Shown piece after piece: positions 16,543 through 24,192 of a stretch of DNA of 64,000 nucleotides; within the stretch, counting starts at the first letter, position 1, and the number at the start of each line of letters is the position of its first letter. Origin of the DNA: Lachnoclostridium sp. UBA1175 (GTDB lineage Bacteria; Bacillota; Clostridia; Lachnospirales; Lachnospiraceae). The notes below the pieces were generated by a model. It was given only the letters and a program-made list of their open reading frames with translations, was not told the DNA's origin and did no database searches. Position numbers and translations under genes: made by a program. Where the stretch lies: contig DBYX01000005.1 in the NCBI GenBank assembly GCA_002311665.1, positions 224,857-288,856 of the forward strand. The letters are read 5' to 3'.

Positions 16543-18753
16543 ATGGATTTTGAAGGATTTATAAGAGAGATCAAGGATAAGAGTCTCGCGGTCTACGGCG
16601 CGGAAGTGTATGTCGACCGCGAGCTTTCGCATTGTTACGGGGATACGACGGAGGGCAGATATCCGCTTTACTCAGCGACGAAAACGATCCTGGCGCTGGC
16701 CGTGGGGATCGCGTGTGACCGGGGGCTGATCGACCTCGGCAGGTCGATCCTCGATTACATTCCGGAGAAATACACGGAGGAACTGTCGGAGGAGCAGGAG
16801 GCGACCTTCCGCACCTTCACGGTGCACCGGCTGATGACGATGTCGGTGGAGGGCTTTCCGTTCCGACCGGAGGGGGAGAGCTGGCTTCGTTTCTCGCTCG
16901 CGTGCCCGATCGCGGAGCCGCGGAAGAAGACGTTCGCCTACAGCAACATACCCGCGTATCTCGTCGGAGTCGCGCTTGCGAGCGCCGTCGGCGGAGACGC
17001 GTGGGAGTTCATCACGGACAATCTGCTGCGGCCGCTCGGCATCACGGACGCCGTGTGCGAAAGATGCCCGGAGGGGTATTTCTACGGCGCCTCGGGGATG
17101 AAGATGACGGTGAACGAGCTGAGCCGGATCGGGCTTCTTCTGTACGATGACGGCGCGTACGAGGGTGAGCAGATCGTCTCTGCGGCCTATGTGCGCCGCA
17201 TGAAAGCCGCCCTGACACCGTGCCGCGAGAGCGGGTACGGCTATCTTCTGTGGCGCTACGGCGACGGCAACCGCATCAGCGGAAAATTGGGCCAGCGCTG
17301 CTTCACATTGCCCAAACAAAAGCTCGTCATCACGTGGCTCGCCGACCTGAAGGAAGGCGGCGATGCGGTGGAGGATGCGATGCGCGTGCATCTGCTCGGC
17401 GAGAAGCCCGCGGACGCTGTGCCCGCGGAGACCGGCGAGAAGGTGCTGCAGGACGGGAGCGCGGACGGCGCGAAGACTGCGGGCGCCGACGGCAGTGTGA
17501 CCACGGATCGGAAGGAACCTGCGGTCTGTCCTTTCGCGAAGAAATGCGGCGGTTGCGATTACCAGGGGGTTCCCTACGAGGAGCAGCTGGCGCGCAAACA
17601 GAAGAACGAAAGAATCCTGCTCGACCGCTTCGGCAAGGTGGAGCCGATCCTCGGCGCGGCGAGCCCGGAGCACTACCGCAACAAGGTGCACGGCGTGTTC
17701 GGCTACGCGAGCGCGGGCAAGAACGGACGGCGGGAGAGCGCCGCGAACACCGGCAGGGACAGCCGCACGGCTGGCGCCGGCAACAGCAGAGGAAACGCCT
17801 ACAGAGGCAAGGTATACACGGGAATATATGAGGAGAGCAGCCACCGGATCGTGCCGGTGCGCGGCTGCATGATCGAGGACCGGAAGGCGACGGACATCCT
17901 GCAGACGCTCTGCGAACTGGCGGAGCAGTTCAAACTGAAGGTCTACGATGAGGACAAGGGAACGGGCTTCCTGCGCCACGCGTTGATCCGCGTCGCGAGG
18001 ACCACCGGCGAGATCATGGTCGTGCTCGTCGCGACGGATCCTATTTTCCCCTCGAAGAACAACTTCGTGAGGGAACTCTGCCGGAGGCATCCGGAGGTTC
18101 GGACCGTGGTGCTCAACATCAACGCGAGGGACACGAGCATGGTGCTCGGAGACCGCAACATCGTGCTGTACGGCAGCGGCTATGTCGAGGATGTGCTGTG
18201 CGGACTGCGGTTCCGCATCTCGCCGTCGTCGTTCTATCAGGTCAACCCCGAGCAGACGGAGGTGTTGTACGGCAAGGCGATGGAGTTCGCGGAGCTGACC
18301 GGCAGGGAGCGCGTGATCGACGCCTACTGCGGCATCGGTACGATCGGTATGTGTGCGGCACCGAAGGCCGGCGAGGTCATCGGTGTGGAGCTGAACAAGG
18401 ATGCCGTGCGCGACGCGATCGCGAACGCGAAGAGAAATCATGTTGACAACGTCCGCTTCCTGTGCGCGGACGCGGGCAAATATATGATGCAGGCGGCTGC
18501 CGACGGGGAGAAGGTGGACGTGGTGTTCATGGATCCGCCCCGCAGCGGGAGTACGACGGAGTTCATCAATGCGGTGAACACGCTGAACCCGAAGCGTGTC
18601 GTGTACATCTCGTGCGATCCGACGACGCTCAAGCGGGACATCGAGCATTTTGCGAAGAAGGGCTGGAAGGTACAGCGGATCCAGCCGGTGGATATGTTCC
18701 CGTACACCGGACACATCGAGACCGTGTGCCTTCTGAGCAAGACAGAGGGCTGA
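16543..18753 (+). CDS. Serine hydrolase (beta-lactamase fold) fused to RlmD-type rRNA methyltransferase
   Basis: One continuous 736-residue frame holds two enzymes. Residues 1-285 form a class C beta-lactamase/penicillin-binding-like hydrolase with Ser44-x-x-Lys47 (SATK) and Tyr133-Ser-Asn135 (YSN). After a low-complexity linker (about 290-325), residues 328-736 form a 23S rRNA m5U methyltransferase of the RlmD/RumA type. This part has an iron-sulfur cluster set Cys329, Cys335, Cys338 and Cys442, the SAM motif YCGIGTIG (from 595) and the catalytic Cys691 in YISCDPTTL. The usual N-terminal TRAM domain is not seen; the hydrolase occupies its place. A second low-complexity insert lies near 395-425. 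GGGGGAA precedes the ATG at 16543. A GTG at 16471 overlapping the upstream stop is an alternative start. Confidence 0.85.
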   Translation: MDFEGFIREIKDKSLAVYGAEVYVDRELSHCYGDTTEGRYPLYSATKTILALAVGIACDRGLIDLGRSILDYIPEKYTEELSEEQEATFRTFTVHRLMTMSVEGFPFRPEGESWLRFSLACPIAEPRKKTFAYSNIPAYLVGVALASAVGGDAWEFITDNLLRPLGITDAVCERCPEGYFYGASGMKMTVNELSRIGLLLYDDGAYEGEQIVSAAYVRRMKAALTPCRESGYGYLLWRYGDGNRISGKLGQRCFTLPKQKLVITWLADLKEGGDAVEDAMRVHLLGEKPADAVPAETGEKVLQDGSADGAKTAGADGSVTTDRKEPAVCPFAKKCGGCDYQGVPYEEQLARKQKNERILLDRFGKVEPILGAASPEHYRNKVHGVFGYASAGKNGRRESAANTGRDSRTAGAGNSRGNAYRGKVYTGIYEESSHRIVPVRGCMIEDRKATDILQTLCELAEQFKLKVYDEDKGTGFLRHALIRVARTTGEIMVVLVATDPIFPSKNNFVRELCRRHPEVRTVVLNINARDTSMVLGDRNIVLYGSGYVEDVLCGLRFRISPSSFYQVNPEQTEVLYGKAMEFAELTGRERVIDAYCGIGTIGMCAAPKAGEVIGVELNKDAVRDAIANAKRNHVDNVRFLCADAGKYMMQAAADGEKVDVVFMDPPRSGSTTEFINAVNTLNPKRVVYISCDPTTLKRDIEHFAKKGWKVQRIQPVDMFPYTGHIETVCLLSKTEG

Positions 18754-18783
18754 GAAACTTATCGGGATAAGAGAACGAAACAG

Positions 18784-19554
18784 ATGGGTAAGAAAAGACA
18801 TATCAGTATAGTCAACGCAGTGCATTATATCCGTTTGGTGTACAGGTCCGCGCTGCTGATCCTGCTTGTGATCAGCTATGTCCGCTTCCGGCTGTACAGC
18901 GAGGAAACGGTCATTGAGAGCGTAGAAAATATACCGGCCATCATCTATGTCACGTGGGCGGTTTTCGTGGTCGAGATGATCATGCGCTTCTTTCCGTCGA
19001 AATACGAGAGCCCGGGCTGCCAGAAGCAGTTCGCCCGCAACTACGTAAAATCCGGTTGCACCGAGATCTCGATCTCCGACAACAACGCAACCGTGCTGGT
19101 TGCACTCGTGTGGGTCGTGTTCAACGGCATCTTCGGTGCGCTGCATATGGCCGGGATACTGGATGACGGGATCATGATCCTGCTCTGCAGCGTGTATTCC
19201 GTCTGCGATATCATCTGTATTCTGTTCTTCTGCCCTTTCCAGACGTGGTTTTTGAAAAATAAGTGCTGCAGCACGTGCCGGATCTACAACTGGGACTACG
19301 CTATGATGTTCACGCCGCTGTTCTTCGTGCAGAAGGGCTACACGTGGAGTCTGCTGGCGCTGTCCGTCGCGCTGCTGATCCGCTGGGAGATCACCTTCTA
19401 CCTGCACCCGGAGAGATTTTCCGAGAAGACCAACGATTACCTGCGGTGCGCGAACTGCACGGAAAGGCTGTGCGTCCACAAGAAGCAGCTGCAGTCTCTG
19501 TGGAAGCAGATTGAGGAAAATACGTCCAAACGGATCAGGAAGCTGAGAAAATAA
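18784..19554 (+). CDS. Polytopic membrane protein, unknown function
   Basis: A 256-residue integral membrane protein with about six hydrophobic segments (for example ALLILLVISYVRF, IIYVTWAVFVVEMIM, VLVALVWVVFNGIFGAL and LLCSVYSVCDIICILFF). Two Cys clusters face the cytosol or lie at the end: KNKCCSTCRIYNWDY and LRCANCTERLCVHKKQ, which could bind a metal. The C-terminus is basic and probably coiled (KQIEENTSKRIRKLRK). I do not recognise the family. It follows the RlmD fusion by 30 bases and may share its transcript. Confidence 0.7.
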   Translation: MGKKRHISIVNAVHYIRLVYRSALLILLVISYVRFRLYSEETVIESVENIPAIIYVTWAVFVVEMIMRFFPSKYESPGCQKQFARNYVKSGCTEISISDNNATVLVALVWVVFNGIFGALHMAGILDDGIMILLCSVYSVCDIICILFFCPFQTWFLKNKCCSTCRIYNWDYAMMFTPLFFVQKGYTWSLLALSVALLIRWEITFYLHPERFSEKTNDYLRCANCTERLCVHKKQLQSLWKQIEENTSKRIRKLRK

Positions 19555-19609
19555 CCTTCCGGCGGGAGCCGCACGGGAGGATGCAACGGGCGATCAACAG
19601 GGAGAGAGT

Positions 19610-20242
19610 ATGAAAACACGGGAAGAGGCAATCACATACGGACTTTCCTTTCCAGACACGTATCAGGACGCACCGTTTCACGACGCGAACTGGCAACTGG
19701 TACGCTACAGGGGCAACAAAAAGGCGTTTCTGTGGACATATGAGAGGGACGGGCACATCAATCTGAATGTCAAGGTAGCGCCGGAGAAGGCGATCTTCTG
19801 GCGGCAGATATACGCTTCGGTGATCCCCGGGTACCACCAGAACAAGGACCACTGGAACACAGTGATCCTCGACGGGAGCATCCCGGATAAGGACGTAAAA
19901 CTGATGATCGCGGAGAGCTACGACCTGATCTCCGACAATCCGTCGAAACGGATCTACGAGGCGGTCAGACAGATCCCGTACGGCTGCGTGGCCACCTATG
20001 CGCAGATCGCGGAGGTCGCGGGGGATCGGAAAATGGCGCGCGCCGTCGGGAACGCGCTTCATAAAAATCCGGACCCGGCAGGCATCCCGTGCTTCCGCGT
20101 AGTGAATTCGAAGGGAGAGCTTGCCGGGGAGTTTGCGTTCGGCGGTGCCGGACGGCAGGCGAAGCTTCTCGAGGCGGAAGGCATCGAGGTCGTTGACGGG
20201 GTAGTCGATCTTGCGCGGTACCAATGGAAAAATGAAAAGTAA
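19610..20242 (+). CDS. MmcQ/YjbR domain fused to an MGMT-like alkyltransferase
   Basis: A 210-residue two-domain protein. Residues 1-105 are MmcQ/YjbR-like (FPDTYQDAPFHDANWQLVRY, KAFLWTYERDGHINLNVK). Residues 110-205 are the DNA-binding domain of O6-alkylguanine-DNA alkyltransferases (IYEAVRQIPYGCVATYAQIAEVAG, ARAVGNAL). The acceptor site reads Pro-Cys161-Phe-Arg-Val-Val instead of the usual Pro-Cys-His-Arg. The reactive Cys is kept, but the His of the Cys-His-Glu relay is Phe. It may therefore be a weak alkyltransferase or an ATL-like damage sensor. A strong AGGGAGAG precedes the ATG. Confidence 0.82.
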   Translation: MKTREEAITYGLSFPDTYQDAPFHDANWQLVRYRGNKKAFLWTYERDGHINLNVKVAPEKAIFWRQIYASVIPGYHQNKDHWNTVILDGSIPDKDVKLMIAESYDLISDNPSKRIYEAVRQIPYGCVATYAQIAEVAGDRKMARAVGNALHKNPDPAGIPCFRVVNSKGELAGEFAFGGAGRQAKLLEAEGIEVVDGVVDLARYQWKNEK

Positions 20243-20275
20243 ATAAGCTTGTGACATTGAAGGGGGACAATAATT

Positions 20276-21052
20276 ATGATTGACGGTCACATTCACATCG
20301 AGCGCGGTCCGTACACGCTCGAATGGATTCAGAAGTTTGTCGATAAGGCGGTCGAGGAAGGACTCGACGAGATACGGCTTCTCGAGCACAACTTCCGCTT
20401 TGAGGAGTTCGTGCCGATGTACGATTCCGTGCGCGCGTACAGCGATTTCGTGGACGCGTGGTTTCGGCGCGTGGGCGGCGTACGGAAGCTTGACGAGTAC
20501 CTCGAGCTGATCGAGCATGTCCGGAGGCAGAAGTATCCGGTCGAGATCAAGTTCGGCATGGAGGTGTGCTATTTTCCGAAGGCTGAAGAGATGACGCGGG
20601 AACTGACGCAGGGCAAGGGGTTTGATTTCCTTTTGGGGAGCGTACATTTTGCGGGGGATTTCGCGTTTGACCACACGGCGGAGCTGTGGGAAGGGGAGGA
20701 CGTTGACGAGGTCTTCCGGAACTATTATGAGGATGAGATCCGGCTTGCGAAGTCCGGGCTGTTCGACGGCATCGGGCATCCGGACACGATCAAGCTGTTC
20801 GGGCACCGGCCGTCGTTTTCTTTGACGGAGTATTACGAGAGGCTGGCCGAGGAGCTTGCAAAGAGCGGCATGTACGCAGACCAGAACAGCGGCGCTGAGC
20901 GGCGCTGCCCCGACACTGCGGAGCTCGGGATGAACGCGGAGCTCTTGCGGGCACTCAAGCGGCACGGCGTGCGGATCATCACCTCGTCGGATGCGCATTG
21001 TCCGGAGGATGTCGGCGATAAGATCCGCGAGCTGGAAGGACTCTTGCCGTAA
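20276..21052 (+). CDS. PHP-domain phosphatase, HisK/histidinol-phosphatase type
   Basis: A 258-residue metal-dependent phosphoesterase of the PHP superfamily. The metal ligands are visible in order: DGHIHIE at the N-terminus, LLEHNF, the GMEVCY Glu, GSVHFAGDFAFDH, GIGHPDTIKLFG and the C-terminal SSDAHCPEDVG. The length suits histidinol-phosphate phosphatase HisK, but no other his genes are nearby, so the substrate may be another phosphate ester. GAAGGGGGA precedes the ATG. It belongs to a run of closely spaced small genes (19610-23440). Confidence 0.8.
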   Translation: MIDGHIHIERGPYTLEWIQKFVDKAVEEGLDEIRLLEHNFRFEEFVPMYDSVRAYSDFVDAWFRRVGGVRKLDEYLELIEHVRRQKYPVEIKFGMEVCYFPKAEEMTRELTQGKGFDFLLGSVHFAGDFAFDHTAELWEGEDVDEVFRNYYEDEIRLAKSGLFDGIGHPDTIKLFGHRPSFSLTEYYERLAEELAKSGMYADQNSGAERRCPDTAELGMNAELLRALKRHGVRIITSSDAHCPEDVGDKIRELEGLLP

Positions 21053-21085
21053 GGGCTGAGACGCGCAGAGCAGAAAGGAATTGTT

Positions 21086-21451
21086 ATGAAGAAGTGGTAC
21101 GACGAAGAATACGAGTTCACGGTTGAGGTTACGGGCTTTCTGCACGGCGACCACACTGAGAGGTACTGCCGCAACGGTGAGGAGATCGGTGACACGTACA
21201 CGTGCACGTACGGTTGTCCGGTGAACGAGGATGGCTACGGTATCTGCTCGAAGACCATGATGATGCTGTACCCGCTGATGGAGGCGGTCCGCAGCGGCGG
21301 CGACCTGGAGAACCTCGGCGGCGACGGCAAATACACGAAGACGATCGTGTGCCCGGACGGATGCGTTATGTTCCGCCTGACGGCGAAGCCGCTCGGGAAC
21401 GAGAACTTCCACAAGGGCGGATTCTGGGAGTATCCGGACGAGACGGTATGA
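21086..21451 (+). CDS. TIGR04076-like small protein
   Basis: A 121-residue cytosolic protein. The phrase GEEIGDTYTCTYGCP, the Cys in YGICSKTMMMLYPLMEAV, and KTIVCPDGCVMFRLTAKP match the layout of the TIGR04076 family of short Cys-containing proteins, whose function is unknown. It has no transmembrane segment. It lies between the PHP and NUDIX genes with short gaps. Confidence 0.6.
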   Translation: MKKWYDEEYEFTVEVTGFLHGDHTERYCRNGEEIGDTYTCTYGCPVNEDGYGICSKTMMMLYPLMEAVRSGGDLENLGGDGKYTKTIVCPDGCVMFRLTAKPLGNENFHKGGFWEYPDETV

Positions 21452-21520
21452 TCCGGGTGAGAAAACAGCTTTTTCGCGGGAACATATCCCGCGCGGCAGA
21501 AGGTGCATAAGGGGTTGACG

Positions 21521-21991
21521 ATGGACAAGGAGAAGGAATACGTATGCCGACGCAGCCGCAGCGTTGCGATCGTCACGCGGAACGGGAAAATCCTGATGGA
21601 GAAGGTCTTCTATTTCGGCCGTCTCTTTTACACGGTTCCGGGCGGCGGCATCGAGGCCGGCGAGACGCCGGAGCAGGCGGTTGTCCGCGAGCTTAAGGAG
21701 GAGTGCGGCCTGGACGGCACGATCGTGAGGCCGCTCACGGTGCAATACAAGTCGGACGGTGCCGCGGAGTACTCGTTCGAGGTGAGCATCCCCGACGATC
21801 AGGAGGCGATCACGGGCTATGACCCGGAGGAGACCGGCGACGATCCGCCTCTGAAGGAGGTTTTGTGGATGGCGCTCGACGAGATCAGCGAGAAGGACCG
21901 CGCATTTCTGTGGGCCTACGGGCTGATGCAGGTTGAAGGATTTTTCGACGAGATCAAACGGTGGGGCGACGAGATTAGCTTCCCCGTATAG
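21521..21991 (+). CDS. NUDIX hydrolase
   Basis: A 156-residue pyrophosphohydrolase. The Nudix box is intact (GGGIEAGETPEQAVVRELKEECG, with the metal-binding RELKEE). The ATG at 21521 is chosen for TAAGGGG at 21508-21514; a GTG at 21503 is in frame but poorly placed. The substrate (nucleotide sugar, ADP-ribose or oxidised nucleotide) cannot be told. Only a 12-base gap separates it from a decayed gene. Confidence 0.85.
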   Translation: MDKEKEYVCRRSRSVAIVTRNGKILMEKVFYFGRLFYTVPGGGIEAGETPEQAVVRELKEECGLDGTIVRPLTVQYKSDGAAEYSFEVSIPDDQEAITGYDPEETGDDPPLKEVLWMALDEISEKDRAFLWAYGLMQVEGFFDEIKRWGDEISFPV

Positions 21992-22003
21992 AGGGGGATA
22001 ACC

Positions 22004-22139
22004 ATGTTGCGTTTGGGATACAGTCAGGTGGATATCACGCCGGACTTGTGCGAGATCATCGACACCGGGTGCCTGTTGTATTTTCCGACGTGAAGAGGCA
22101 TCGAGGCTGATCCGCTTTATCACGGATAATGCGGTGTAA
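22004..22139 (+). pseudogene. Remnant of a ceramidase-like (DITP-type) gene with an internal deletion
   Basis: GAGGGGGA at 21991-21998 precedes an ATG at 22004 that opens MLRLGYSQVDITPDLCEI. This is the typical N-terminus of bacterial neutral/alkaline ceramidase-like proteins. The frame stops at 22093 after 29 residues. In another frame, 22095-22139 reads EASRLIRFITDNAV followed by TAA, which looks like a protein C-terminus. The simplest explanation is a gene that lost most of its body by deletion, leaving both ends. Family assignment rests on about 18 residues and is tentative. Confidence 0.45.
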
Positions 22140-22156
22140 TACAGAGGGGAGATACT

Positions 22157-22810
22157 ATGAACGTAAGTGCCGGCTATCGCAAGAGAGGCTTTGACGCGTA
22201 CGGCGGCAAAGTGCTGAAGGCGGAGCATTTTTCGTATTGGAGCGAGGATGAACTGGCGAGCCCGAAGGGGGTGGCGCTCGAGCTTGGCGAGGAGATCGAG
22301 GTGGTGGAGCTCGGAGTGTTCGATCTGCTGCCGACGCTTGATCAGCTGTGGATCCTGAATCCGAAATGCAGGATTTATCTCTCGGAAGAGAACATTGCGA
22401 TGTTTCAGAAGAACGAGGTTATCATCCGCGGCCGATTCGGCACGGGAGCGGAGAATTTTGCGCAGCAGTACCATCTGCGGTTCCTGCCGCTCGATATCGA
22501 GCTGGCGCAAGCCGGAGATTACTTCGACCGCGGGGTGGACATTGTCACGCTTCGGTTCTACGACGACGGCAGCGCGTACATCCACCAGGACTGCCGGTGC
22601 CAGGGAATCTCCGCGGGCAACACCGGAGGCGGTGAGGTCTCATTCAATCTGCCGGACGATTTCTATCTCACGATGACCGCGTCGGAGCTGGCCGACAAAT
22701 GCTGGATCAGCGGAAAGATCAAGGAGAACGGCGTGCTCGCCTCGGCGATGAAGAAGGCGAAAGCCCGGGGAGGATTCCTGATCGATTACTCTAAGAAAAC
22801 GCAGGCGTGA
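22157..22810 (+). CDS. Hypothetical protein, 217 residues
   Basis: A soluble, acidic 217-residue protein with a clear start (GAGGGGAG before the ATG). I do not recognise it. Residues 30-60 are Glu/Leu-rich (LELGEEIEVVELGVFDLLPTLDQLW). The C-terminal half has beta-type phrases (IVTLRFYDDGSAYIHQDCRCQGI...GEVSFNLPDDFYLTMTASELADKCWISGK). It lies inside the small-gene run between the ceramidase remnant and the HD protein. Confidence 0.7.
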   Translation: MNVSAGYRKRGFDAYGGKVLKAEHFSYWSEDELASPKGVALELGEEIEVVELGVFDLLPTLDQLWILNPKCRIYLSEENIAMFQKNEVIIRGRFGTGAENFAQQYHLRFLPLDIELAQAGDYFDRGVDIVTLRFYDDGSAYIHQDCRCQGISAGNTGGGEVSFNLPDDFYLTMTASELADKCWISGKIKENGVLASAMKKAKARGGFLIDYSKKTQA

Positions 22811-22855
22811 CCGCATTGCCCGCGTGGAATAATACAACAACAGGGGGAGAACAAT

Positions 22856-23440
22856 ATGTATCCGACAAGAGAGGAAGCGGAGCGGCTGGTGAAGGAATCG
22901 GAGCTGCTCAATCCGGGACCGTGGGGAGACCACTGCAGGACCGCGGCGCACTGCGCCGAAGCGATCGCCGCGAGAGCGGGAATGAACGCCGAGAAGGCGT
23001 ATGTGGTCGGCCTTCTGCACGACATCGGCCGGCGGTTCGGCAAGCGTCACCTCGGCCACGTGTCCGACGGGTATTCGTATATGATGTCGCTCGGCTACGA
23101 CGAGGTTGCGAAGATCTGTCTGACGCACTCGTTCAACAACAAGGTGTTCGAGAGCTACGTGGGCAACAAGGACACCACGGAGGAGGAGACGAAGCTGATC
23201 CTCGAGCAGCTGGAAGCGGCGGAGTACGACGATTACGACCGGCTGATCCAGCTGTGCGACGCGATCTCCGGGGCGGAGGGCGTGATGGACATTATCGACC
23301 GCATGTCCGACGTGAAGAGACGCTACGGGTTTTACGACCCCGACAAGTGGAACACGAACCTCGGGCTCAAGGAGTATTTCGAGCGGAAAATGGGGATGGA
23401 CCTCTACGTCGCGGTGGACAAGGACAACTTCCGGCCGTGA
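22856..23440 (+). CDS. HD-domain phosphohydrolase, possibly truncated at its C-terminus
   Basis: A 194-residue HD-superfamily protein with metal ligands in HCRTAAHCAEAIA, the central LLHDIGRR and SFNNKVFE, and a distal Asp in LIQLCDAIS. Members are (di)nucleotide or dNTP phosphohydrolases; the substrate is unknown. The TGA at 23438-23440 follows NFRP. The same frame then continues for 15 codons that look like native C-terminal sequence (VQEEIFGLDSVKTEY) before a second TGA at 23486-23488. This suggests a recent nonsense change or a dispensable tail. The gene converges with tetR, leaving only a few bases between them. Confidence 0.82.
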   Translation: MYPTREEAERLVKESELLNPGPWGDHCRTAAHCAEAIAARAGMNAEKAYVVGLLHDIGRRFGKRHLGHVSDGYSYMMSLGYDEVAKICLTHSFNNKVFESYVGNKDTTEEETKLILEQLEAAEYDDYDRLIQLCDAISGAEGVMDIIDRMSDVKRRYGFYDPDKWNTNLGLKEYFERKMGMDLYVAVDKDNFRP

Positions 23441-23502
23441 GTGCAGGAGGAGATTTTCGGCCTCGACAGCGTGAAGACCGAGTATTGACTTCTTGCCGCC
23501 GG

Positions 23503-24033
23503 TCAGGCGAAGAACTGCGACACCAGGCCGTTGATGATCCTCGCGATCTCCTCCGGTGTCTCCGGCTTCTCGGAGAGGAGCCATTTGCTGACGACCGAGT
23601 AGGAGCCGTAGATCACGAACTCCTTCGCGTACTTTCGAAACACGCCGTTTTGCTTCGGCACGATGCGCTCCTCCATCTGCTGTGTGAGGAGCGTCTGCGA
23701 GAACACCTTCTCCAAAAAACCGTTGGAGGAGGCCGACTTGAGCAGGATGCGGCAGGCATCCCTATGGTTGTCAATATAGGTCAGAATATTCTGCAGGCTG
23801 TAAAGATTCTCTTTCTCCTGCAGATTTTTTTCGAGCTCGTTCAGGAAATCGGCCTGGATGTCATTCATCAGGTCGTACGGGCTTCCGTAGTATTTGTAAA
23901 AAGTGGTGCGGTTGATCTCGGCGCTCTCGCACAGCTCGTAGACCGTCACCTTCTCGATCGGCTTGTTCTCCAATATGTGAACAAGCGCTTCCTTCAGCAT
24001 TCTTTTCGTCACACGGATTCTCTGGTTCTCCAT
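23503..24033 (-). CDS. TetR/AcrR family transcriptional regulator
   Basis: A 176-residue TetR-type repressor. The N-terminal helix-turn-helix (ALVHILENKPIEKVTVYELCESAEINRTTFYKYYGSPYDLMNDI, residues 16-60) is standard; the C-terminal ligand domain is divergent. It is transcribed away from the MMPL transporter gene with a shared control region (24034-24192), so it very probably represses that transporter and itself. It contains the family pattern RTTFYKYY. Confidence 0.88.
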   Translation of the reverse strand: MENQRIRVTKRMLKEALVHILENKPIEKVTVYELCESAEINRTTFYKYYGSPYDLMNDIQADFLNELEKNLQEKENLYSLQNILTYIDNHRDACRILLKSASSNGFLEKVFSQTLLTQQMEERIVPKQNGVFRKYAKEFVIYGSYSVVSKWLLSEKPETPEEIARIINGLVSQFFA

Positions 24034-24060
24034 CTTTCACCTCGACAAATACTGCAAAAC

Positions 24061-24153
24061 TGTTGACTTTGCGACTACTACACAGTGATTTGTAAAAGAG
24101 TAAACAAAACGAAATAAACAGTCTGTTGATTTTGCGTGTCAAATTGATATCAT
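24061..24153. promoter_or_regulatory. Divergent tetR-mmpL control region with repeat operator candidate
   Basis: For the transporter, TTGATT at 24126-24131 and TATCAT at 24148-24153 are spaced by 16 bases. An 11-base palindrome AACAGTCTGTT (24117-24127) overlaps this -35 element. The 13-base TGTTGACTTTGCG at 24061-24073 recurs with one mismatch at 24124-24136, 63 bases (six helical turns) apart. These are good TetR operator candidates. Confidence 0.45.
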
Positions 24154-24192
24154 ACTATCGCGCAAGTAATAAAAAATCAAGAGGTGATATGT

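Noticed and set aside
16672..19479. 935-residue minus-strand open frame
   Set aside because: Antisense shadow of the RlmD fusion and the membrane protein, caused by high GC third positions; no motifs and no ribosome site.
19535..22585. 1016-residue minus-strand open frame
   Set aside because: Antisense to five well-supported + strand genes; its sequence is His/Arg/Leu-rich and without domains.
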